Assembly: GCA_016858145.1 (NCBI GenBank)
Contig: JAEHOE010000005.1
Span: 1,860,001 to 1,924,000, forward strand
Reading direction: 5' to 3'
Length of the DNA stretch: 64,000 bases
From: Edaphochlamys debaryana
Taxonomy: Eukaryota > Chlorophyta > Chlorophyceae > Chlamydomonadales
The position numbers and the translations under genes were made by a program. Below, one piece after another: positions 35,601 to 45,200 of this stretch. Every line of letters begins with the position of its first letter. Position 1 is the first letter of the stretch. The notes under the pieces were generated by a model. That model saw only the letters and a program-made list of their open reading frames with translations. It had not been told where the DNA came from and did not search any database.

Positions 35601-38600
35601 GCGCCAGCGGCAGCGAGGGAGGAGCGGTCCCAGCAGCGCAAGTGGTCGGAGCGCCACCCGGCCTGACGGAGGCAGCCGGCGTGGCCAGCCTTGGCGGCCG
35701 GGAGGGCTCTGGCGCTTCGCAGCAGGTGCCGTTGGAGCACGTGCCCTGCCCCTTCCAAGCATTCCAGAAGCCGCGGACGCCGCTGTCCCCGCATCCGCCA
35801 CGGCCCTTTGCACTGGCCCAGGCGTCGTGTGTATCTTCCACCGACTACGTGCCCCCGCTGCTACAGCCGACGGGCTCCGGCGAGAGCTTGTTTGCGAGCG
35901 ACGCGACCCCTGACCTGGGCAACACTCCCACGGCCGCCGCCGTGCTGGGGGACGAAGCTGCACCCACACACACCGATAACCCTCTCTACGATGTGGGTCG
36001 GCCGCGTCTTCCTCCCGCCGTCACAATCATCCACCGCCCGCTCCACTTGACCCCCGTGGGCATGGAGGATCACATTGAGGAGCTTGCAAAGGAGCTGCCG
36101 GCGGAGGTACTGGCGGAAGAGGAGACGGCCCCCGCGCCGGCTGATGCGGAGGGCGCCGAGCCGGAGGCGCCGGACGGTGCCGCGCCGGGATCGGAGACGG
36201 CGGCCAGGACCGCTTCGCTAAACAGCAAGGTTGCACGGGACGTCGCGGCGACGGAGCTGCGGCAGCGGATCGCCGATGCGGCGATGGCGGCGGCGTTCGC
36301 CACTGCAGAGCGCGCCACGGTTGACAGGAGCACGCTCGAGGAGGCGCGCGTGTACTGCAGGTGGGTGCATGACAGAAGTGCGGCGCATAACGGCTTGACT
36401 GGTACGGCACTTGCCGTACTCGTGGCTGACGTACCACTGCCGTACGACTTGTACTGCGCAGGTACGCGGCGGCCATGTACGCCAACTTCGATGCCAGGAC
36501 CGACAGCGAGTACGCGATGTGGCAGGTCCGCTACGCCGCCCGCATGGCTGTGGGCTGGATGAGCGCCGAGGACGCCATGCGCGCGGCGATCCGGGAGTGC
36601 CTGGAGAGGCTGACGCCTTACGTGATTCACATCAACACAGGTGGGCTGCGGGTGGATAGTTGACGGCGGGGACCTCAGTTGCTCAATGCCCTTGGGGCGC
36701 TCAGTCTGGATCGACGCTCATCTGTACTGCGCTGATCGCAGAGAACGGCGCCGAGGGCTACCTACCCTACGCCGTGTGCCTGGACGAGGCCACCAGGTGG
36801 GGCCTGAGGTGTGGGGCAAAGGTCCTTGCTCTAGTCCTAGCCCGCCGCTTAACATCAACGACAGCCCTCCACCGATACTACTACATCAGCACGCGCCGTC
36901 TCCTTGCAGCGAGTCACCGCCGCCCGCCTTACTCTGCCCCGCCATCTTGCGCCTCCCCCACAGGACCGTGGTCATCTCTGTTCGTGGAACCGCCTCGCTG
37001 GAGGACGTGGTCACGGACTGCCTCCTGGCGCCCTACGACGTGCGAGACCTGCTGCCGCCGGGCCTGCTACCGGCGAGGACCAGCGGCGGTGGCGGAGGGG
37101 GGGCGGCGGAGGACGAGGAGGAGGAACCCGTGCTGGTGCACGGCGGCATCTGGGGAGGTGAGCCGCTCCTGTAGAGCCCTCTCAGTCCTGCCGTACCTGC
37201 GCGCCTGTTGGCGCTGCCCCTGTTCCCGCGAATCCTTTATCCGTAGTACGTATGCTCATACTAGTGCTCCGCCCTGGCCCAGCCGCCGAGGCTGTGTTGG
37301 TCGACCTCAAGCGCCTGGGCCTGCTGGAGCTGCTCTTCCCGGCGCCCCCGGGCGGAGCCGCCGCCAGCTCCAGCTCCGCCGCCCCTGCGGCCTCCGCCGA
37401 CAGCTCCGCTGCCGCCGCGCTCGGAAAGGGAGCTTCGAACGCGCAGGCGGGCGCAGCCGCCGCCCAGGCCAGTGTTTCCACGGGCGGCGGCGCCTCGGTG
37501 AGCCCTGAGCGGAACGTGCCGGCATGCCCGTCGGTGTCTGGGCCGTCGCGGGGCACTGGAGACCGCCCACCGTCGTTGCACCGCACCCGGCGTTCCCGCT
37601 GGCAGACCCTGGGCGCCGAGCCGCCCAAGCTCCTGTCCGCAGAGCGCTCGGTGAGCAGCGGCGGGCTGCTGAGCAATACTTCAAGCCGCATCGTGGGCGA
37701 TGCGGGCGCCAAGGGCTGGAGAGCCCTCCGCTCCAACATGTCCCGGCTCGTATCCGCAAGCCAGACGGCGGGTAGCAGTGTGAAGGCAGGCGGCGGCTGG
37801 AACCTTCTGCTGTCCCAGATGTCCCGCCTCCGGGCGGCTGCGGCTGGCACCTCTCAGACCGCCAGCGCCAGCGGGGCAGCAGGCGGCTCCGTCACCGGCC
37901 GCAGCAGCAGCTGGACGGGGCTCATGACCCGCCTCCAGTCTTTCCGCGCCACGAGTGCTGAAGCCCAGGGCGGCGGTGTCAGTCGCGAGGGCAATGCCAG
38001 TAGCGTCCGCAGCAGCAGCTGGAACGCCCTCTTCTCCCAGCTGTCCCGCCTGCAGACGGCCATGTCGTCTGGCAGCCAGAGCGCCCCACACGGCAGCGAT
38101 GATGGAACCACCAGCGCCCGCAACAGCGCATGGTCGAGCCGGCCTTCCCCAACATCCCGCCTGCAGTCTGTTCGGGAGGAAGGTCCGGACAGCGGAGACA
38201 ACAGCGGCAGCAGCGAGAGCCGGGCCGGCGCCGGCCGGTCTGGCGGCTGGCGCACCCTGCGCTCCCAGCTCACTCGGCTTGCGCCTTTCGAGGCCGCCAC
38301 CGGAAGCCGGACCGGCAGCGGCGGCTGGCGGGCTCTGCTGACCCAACTGCCCCAGCTCGTCGCCGCCCAACTCACCGAGGCGGGCAGCAGGCTCCTAGGC
38401 ACTAGCACGGGTAACGACGAGGGCACCAGTGATGCCGACAAGGCGGGAAGGGCCCTGGCTAAGAACCGGAGCTACATGGCTATCCGTCGTGCGACTGACA
38501 AGACCCTCAAGGTCAGCGCTGCTGAAACCGTAGCTGCGGACGCCAAGACCGAGAGCGGTGGAGCACCCAGTGCCATCAAGCGGCTCATGATTACGCTGCC

Positions 38601-40121
38601 GCTGCCGCTGCCCACACGGGATGGCCCGGCGGGCGCCTCCGGCGGTGGCGCGAGGCCGTGGCGGGTGGTGGTGACGGGCCACTCGCTGGGCGGCGGGGCG
38701 GCGGCGCTGCTGGCGATGCGGCTGCGGGCGGCGTTGCCGCACGTGGAGGTCAAGGCCATCGTGTTTGCTCCTCCTGGTGAGTGCGCCTGCATGGCTATCG
38801 GCGGGAGCTCCAGCCCTATAACCGACCCCTCGATCGGACCGTTAGGTGTTTACATGTAGTGCTTTGCCTTGCCTCCTGCCTCAGGAGCCCTGGCGAGCCC
38901 AGAGCTGTGTGCGGCCATGGAGCCTTTCTGTGTCAGCGTGGTGGGCGGAACGGACCTCGTCCCGCGCATGAGTCCGCAGGTGAGCTGCTACGTCTGGCTG
39001 GGGATGGCATTACCACAGGCAGGGGCTGGGGGGCAATTGTCTTGCCGCCTCTCAGCTCCGTGAGCACGCATCTATGGCTCAGGTGCTCAGGCCTCACACC
39101 CCATTTGGAATGGCGCGCCTACCCTTTGTTTGCCCCACCCTCCGGCCCTTAGACCATGGAGCGGTACCGGGATGAGATGATGACGGCGCTGGCGCGGTGC
39201 AGGTGAGGAAGGCAGGGTTTGCGGGGGGAAGGGTTCGGAGGCTGGGAGTAATCAGTGAAGTTCAAACGCCCTCTACCTGCCTCCCACCCACGCCACTCAG
39301 CTGCTCCAAGGCCGAGGTGCTTATCGGCAGCCTCACCAAGACCAGCCGTGCGCGCCGGGCCGCCCGCCTGCTGCTGCCGTACGAGGAGATCCCGCCCGAG
39401 GTGAGCGGTGACCAGGCCACGAGGCCAGGGCTGGAGCAGGGGCCCTCTCTCTTGTCGGCTGTGTGCAGGGGGCTCCGCCACCCTAGACACCCCGGCGCCT
39501 ATACGCTCCAGCTTTCCTTGCCTTCGCTCCTTCATTCCAGGCCGCCGAGACGCTGTGGCGGTACCACCAGGCGACGCAGGAGGTCGAGCGCCTGCCCGAC
39601 CTGCACGCCCCGGGCAAGGTGGGGCTGCATCGTTCCGGCGCCGTTCCCTCTAGTTGGCATGTCCGTTAGCACGGCTCGAGCGCTTGTCGCACGCACGCTC
39701 GCCATTCCTGTCCTGACCCTCAACCGCGGCCACTCGCCCCCATCTCTGCCCCCAGATCCTGTACCTCCAGCCCAGCGCGGTGCCCACCTTCCAGCGCGCC
39801 ATGCCGCCCACCCCCGGCCGTGCGGACAGCGGCGACCTGGGCCTGGGCTCGCCCACCACCGCCCGCCGCCTGGCCAAGCAGACCTCCTCCATCCTGCGCC
39901 GCGTCCCCTTCTTCTACGGTGCCGGGGCCGGGGGCGGGGCCGCCTCGAGCCCCAAGGCCGCCGAGCCGGCCATCCGCTACCGGCCCGTGTGGGTCTCCGC
40001 CAAGGAGCTCAACGCCGAGGGCATCCTGGCTTCGGCACGCATGATCCAGGACCACTTCCTTCCCGTATCTACTTTGCCCGCGTTAGAGCAACTGCTTAAG
40101 CCGGAGCCGCCGAAGGCTTAA
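32627..40121 (+). CDS. DAGL-type class 3 lipase, copy 3 (14 exons)
   Basis: Exons: 32627-32876, 33461-33662, 33847-33898, 34027-34106, 34270-36360, 36462-36640, 36742-36796, 36964-37157, 37283-38776, 38885-38979, 39153-39202, 39301-39400, 39541-39618, 39756-40121; 1761 aa, in frame. The head MPALELFGRRLLLSSDALPF and four hydrophobic segments lead into HVDLTLSDIATAMLLVNVAQ. Exon 5 carries an RVRF motif (34943-34954) and two copies of an HLTPVG-EDHI-EL box (near 34690 and 36040). The lipase core has TVVISVRGTASLEDVVTD, VHGGIWGAAEAVLVDLKRLG, GHSLGGG with Ser1502, TDLVPRMS with Asp1556 and QDHFLP with His1740. Between VLVDLKRLG and the nucleophile, about 430 residues are inserted, mostly Trp/Leu/Arg repeats. 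Large tracts are nearly identical to copy 4 and one to copy 5. Confidence 0.9.
37714..38370 (+). repeat. W-x2-L-x-S-x3-R-L repeat region in lipase copy 3
   Basis: Exon 9 encodes a series of segments such as GWRALRSNMSRL, GWNLLLSQMSRL, SWTGLMTRLQSF, SWNALFSQLSRL, GWRTLRSQLTRL and GWRALLTQLPQL, separated by 15-30 residue Gly/Ser/Ala spacers. Seven or eight units are recognisable. Each unit could form a short amphipathic helix with Trp and Leu on one side and Arg on the other, which would suit contact with a membrane; that role is inference. Confidence 0.8.
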
Positions 40122-40302
40122 TGATGAGGCAAAGTGAGGAGACCAGTTGAGATGAGATGCGAGAGAGGACAGAGGCGGGAAGACTGAGCAATCCACCGGG
40201 AGCTTGGGGTGGCATGGAGGGAGAGCTGCCTAGCCGCCTGGTGTTGTCAGGTACCAGATTGTGGGGGCAGCCTTGCGTGGTGTGTTCATTCAGGGCTGCT
40301 CG

Positions 40303-40307
40303 TGTAA
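40303..40307 (+). terminator. Candidate TGTAA poly(A) signal of lipase copy 3
   Basis: TGTAA lies about 180 bases after the copy 3 TAA stop. The distance is plausible but on the short side, and the motif is not conserved after copy 4. Confidence 0.35.
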
Positions 40308-42179
40308 ACCAGAGAAACAGGGCGCGGTGTGTGTGTCCTCTCGGGAGTGTTTAGGGCCATCCATGTGACCGCACGCAGTAGCCTGGCGCATAAAGCTGGT
40401 GGAGGGGCAGTTCGGAAGGCTGTCTGTGGATGTTCCTTGGGGCTGGGAGTCCTTTGGGCAGGAGTTTTGTGCGAAACGCCGGCAGGAGCGGCGGCGTGGT
40501 CAGGGCGGCAAGGAGTGCAAAACCAGAAAAAGGTCTTGCTGGTTGGGGACCTTTGGGCACGCCATTTGAGGCCTGGGGTATGTCAACGTGTTCCTACGAC
40601 CATGCAGTGGGCGGGGTTGGCTTCGCTAGGCTAGGCAGGATGTGCTGTGCCAGAGGCTGGGTTTGGACCTCCAGCGGCCCCACAGGCCTCTACTGGAGCG
40701 GGACGGCCCCGGCCCCTCGCCGCCCATAGCGCATACACATAGAGCATACACATAGTGGATGTGGATGTTGGGGTTCCAGCTTGGCTGCACAGGTGCACAA
40801 TTCTTTCCGCGATTTTGGTTCTGCTGCTGTCTCCATGCCTTGCTACCATATGCTATTCTGCTTGGGGGCCGTGAGCCCCCGGCAATGTGCGCATTGCAGA
40901 CCTCGCCCCGTCTTCCACTGCCTGCCTGCCTGCCTGGCAGACGATCCTCACATGCGCTTGACGCCCTTTTGCATCGTCCTCCAGCGAGTGTTTTAGTTTA
41001 CCACTGAAGCAGGGCTGAAGAGTGCTCCCTTAGCGCAATTACCTGCGTGCTTGCTCTTACTACGAATGGGGTACAATGCCGCCGCGACTTCTGCCGGCGG
41101 CGGGCGTGACCACTGCAGATTGCCGCAGGCTGGCGGGGGTATTGGGCGGTGGGCTGCTAGCATGCGGCCGATGCGGGACGCGAGTGCAGGAGACTTTAGC
41201 GTGGGCAGGAGGCCAGATGGGCATGCCATGTGGCTGCGGGCGGAGTGGAAACGGTGAGGAGTGGACGGGATTGTCCAGTGCGACCGTGCAACTACTTGCA
41301 CCCTTTGCCGGCGTGGACAGGGTTCAGCTTTGCTAGGGGGCCTTATTTATGAGCCCTAATTGGTGCGTGTTGCCTTGGTCAATTGTTGCCCTTGGCTCCG
41401 TAAGGATGGGATTAGCGACTTAAGAGGAGCAACGTGGGGGCTTGGGCTGCTGCTAGGCACACGGGGCTGGGGGCTCTGCTTGGGCGCACGCGTTGCCCAG
41501 CGTGGCAACCTCCAACAACCTCACCCGAGTGCACTTCGTGGGCGTGCATCTGACTGGTGCCGGTGCAAGCAGGGATAGATACGAACATCCTGGAGGCAGG
41601 CAGGCCGCGGCAGATTGAGGGTTGGCGCCTCCGGGCGACAGAAATTGTGGTGCGGCCGTGGTTGAAGGCTATAGCAGGACGCAGGGTAACGGGCGTGTCG
41701 GCGTTGTTAGGCTTAGGGGGTGGGCGGTGCCCAGCTTATTGCTCCAGGCTTTGTGCGGGGGTCACGGGTTGCGGGTCCTTGATTGCAAGTCCGCCCAGGT
41801 GCGGTGTTGATAGGTTGCGGCCGGCGGACCAGCTTGAGCACCTGTAGGGCGTGCCGAGTGGTAACGGGGCGGGTCCCCGGCGTTCAGCTGGAAGATGCGG
41901 GATTGATAACCCGGGTGTGCGCTTGAGGGCTGCTCTCGACCGCGCACAACCGTGCCGTGACGTCAAGGGTAGGCACCGTGGGAGGTTACACAGCGATGTC
42001 AAGCGAACCCACCGGAATACTCAGCTCCACATATCATTAGACAAAAGTCCTGTTCATGAGACCCGGCCGGCCAGGAACGGTGAACACACGCTTTAGCCCG
42101 TTGCCGCCTAATACGTCGCTGCATACATTTCGGACCAACAGCGCTCATAATCTCTAATACACATGGACCAAATAGACAT

Positions 42180-42203
42180 CCCCCGCACTGCTGCATAGCT
42201 GAA
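42180..42203 (+). promoter_or_regulatory. Conserved 5' leader block of lipase copy 4
   Basis: This is the counterpart of the 24-base block before copy 3, with two differences. Further shared blocks upstream (a GGCCGGCCAG stretch near 42065 and a CCGTTGCC-CCTAATAC stretch near 42100) show that the whole proximal upstream region is homologous between the two copies. Confidence 0.4.
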
Positions 42204-45200
42204 ATGCCAGCGCTGGTGCTCTGGGGCCGGCGATTGCTCCTCTCGAGCGACGCCCTTCCCTTCTTCGTGCTTCCTGCGGCCGTCCTGCATACTTGTGGCG
42301 CGATTGCGCTGCTGCTAGGGCTAGGCCTGAGTCGTTTGGCCTGCGGTGGGCGTGATGGCCATGGCGCGCTGTTGCCGTTTCTCTCCAACGCGACCACGGC
42401 ATACAGCTTTGCGGCTGCGCTGGAATGGTGGCTCCTGCTGGAAGGCTTAAAAGGCAAGTCCCGGGCAGGGGGTCGCATTTTGATTGCTTACATACAGTCG
42501 ACCGGTCGGACGGCTTGGCGTAGAGCCGCCGCTTAGGCTGTGGAGCACACTGCACAGTCAGCGAGTCACGAAATTGCGAGACTGAGACAGCAGCAGCGAG
42601 ACTAAGGGGCGCGAAAGTATGGAGCGGGCCAGCCGGCGCGCCGGTGCAGCTCTCAAGCGTATGACAATGTTAACAAGAGCCTGCCAGAGCCTATACTTGC
42701 CAATTAACGCTCGCCAAAACGGGCTCAAACCAGCCGAACGGCTCGTAAACTCAAGTCTCATGCACCCGCTCCTGGACCCATAACCTGCCTAAATGCAGTT
42801 GAACAGCAATGCTGATGCGTAGGATGTATGAGGGGCGACACCCGAGCACGCGGCGTTGTCAAGCATTGCATCAGGGTGGTTTTCCCCGGAAGCTTGCGGT
42901 TTGGGCAGTGTGAATAGACCAACAAATGCATTGATGACTGGCACGTTGACTCGGGCAGAAGCCGGGCCCACAACAGTCGGGCCCACAACGGGACCCCGCA
43001 CGTGCCGCCTACCCCGTGGTCCCTCAGAACGTTCGAGAACTCGCTACTTTCACTGCAAATCCTTGCAGGCCGGCCGCTGGAGACCAAAGCCCGCCGCGGC
43101 GTGCCCTGGCTGCTGGGCCTACACGTTGTGGCGTCAGCTGTGGAGGTTCTTGTGGCGGCCTACGGCTCGCTGCTGCTGGCTTTCCATGTTGAGCTGTGCT
43201 CCCACTGGGGCTCCAGGCCCCTGGCGGTGGCCCTCGTGTGGACCTCCTGGGGCCTCATCGCCTTCAACGCGTGAGAGCGGGTGGAGAAGGTTCCGGATTG
43301 GAGAGGCAGGCCTGGTATCAGGCTCAGGGCAGCGGCCATTCCGGCCGTCTCGACGGGTCAAGCTGCACATGCGGGGGAGCGCCAAGGCTACCCTCACCCT
43401 TCCTCGCCGCGCCCTTCACTTGCTTGTTTGCTGCTGCCCATCGACTGCTTTCAGGCTTCTGACGGCCGTCCTATACAACCCGTGGCATGGCCTTGACTTG
43501 GTGGAGGTGAGCAGGCACGCGGTTACGCCTTCCTAGCAGGCCGGGGCCTGAAACCATCCCACGCACCTTGAAACCGCAGGCATGGGAGTCTGGGTTCATG
43601 GCCCTCTTCAGACTTGTACGGCAGCAGAGTCTCCTCACTCGCGACGCCGCCCAGGAGAACAGGTGAGGCCTCAGGAAAGGGATGTCTTAGCATGCAAAGC
43701 CAGCGTTGGCGCCAACGCACACTCCAAGCCCTGCATTCCCATACCCCTCACACAGGGACTCGGCGCTCAAGCGCATCGCGGAGTTCTGGGCGAGCCTCTT
43801 CCAGCACGTGGACCTGACCCTGTCCGACATTGCCACGGCCATGCTCCTGGTGAACGTGGCTCAGGACCTGCGGCGGAAGAAGGTGCTGCGGGAGGCCATG
43901 GTGGCGGCGGCGCAGGCGGCGGGGCAGCCCATCAGCCGACAGACGACCGGCGAGGCGCTTGGTGACGAGGCGGCACCTGAGCTGGCGCAGCCGCCAAACG
44001 TGGCCGCGCAGGAGGTGGCAACGGGGCCCGCGCAGGCTCCGCTCCCCCCTCTGCGCGTGGCGCCTCTGGGTGGATCTACGGCCGCCGCCAAGTCAGCCAC
44101 CCACTCCGCCAAGCCCGGTGATCTGGGTCGGGCGCCTCTCCCTCCCGCCGTCACAATCCTTCACCGCCCTCTCCATCTCACGCCTGTCGGCATGGAGAAT
44201 CACATTGACGAGCTTGCCAAGGAGCTGGCGGGCACGCTGGTCGAGCCCGGGGAGGCATCTGAGGAGCCGCAGGCGGCTGGAGAGAACGGCGCACGCAAGC
44301 ATAAGCCGCCGCCGCCAGTGCCATCCCTATCAGGGGTTCTCCGCCGTCAGGGCAGTGAGGCGGCTGGGCGTGCAATGGAGACCCCCTTCGGCGCAAACCT
44401 CCTCGCTCGGTCCAGCCTACAGCGCGTGCGGTTTGCCGACGAGCACGCAGCCATGCAGCCCGCGGGCTCTCGGGTGTCAGAGACGGCAGCCCCGTCGCAG
44501 TCCCCCGTCCTTGATGCAGCTCTTCCGCAAGCCCCCGTGCACCAAGCCGCGGCGATGTCTCCACCGGCAATCTCGCAGGCAGACTCGGAGGCGGCGGCAG
44601 AGGCGGCGATAGATAGCTGTGGCAGCGAGCAGTCCTCACCGTCAGCGCCAGGAGTCTCAGTTGGGGCCGGAGCAGACGGCAGCGGAGGCGTCGGCAGCGT
44701 GAAGCGCGCTGCGGCCGCCATCGAGGCTGCGCTGGCAGCGGGAGTCACGAGGTCAGGAAGCTGGTCGACGGCAGAGGCTGCCGCGCTGACAGCTGCAGGG
44801 GTCCCTGCCGTCGGCCCGGCCGCCGCCGCCACAGGCGATGACAGCGATGGCGAAGACGACGACCCGTTCAGCACGTTCCTGCCCATGCCGCCTGCGTCCA
44901 CGTCGCCACCAGGAGTGACGACGGAGGGCTTTGAGAGCCCAGTTGGAGAGCTGCGGGCGAAGGGCCAGGCCCCGGAGCTGACGAGGGCGGTGAGGGTGGT
45001 GGCAAGGGCAGGGGGGCCTTTCGAGAAGGCGGAGGTGCTGCAATCCTCTGTGGAGGAGGTGGCAACAGTGGCCAGCGGCAGCGAGGAAGGAGCGCAAGGG
45101 GTCAGAGAGTCTCCCGGCCTGATCAGGACAGCAGGTGCTTCCAGCCTTGGTGACCGGGTGGGCTCTGGCGCTTCGGAGCACGGAACGATGGAGCCGGCGG

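Larger units (their letters stand above)
40122..42203. other. Intergenic region between lipase copies 3 and 4
   Basis: I see no credible coding sequence. Segments around 40838-40910 and 41080-41150 are clearly similar to segments after copy 4 (around 50003-50080 and 50150-50215), so the old duplication unit included downstream DNA. The last 150 bases resemble the upstream region of copy 3. Confidence 0.6.
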
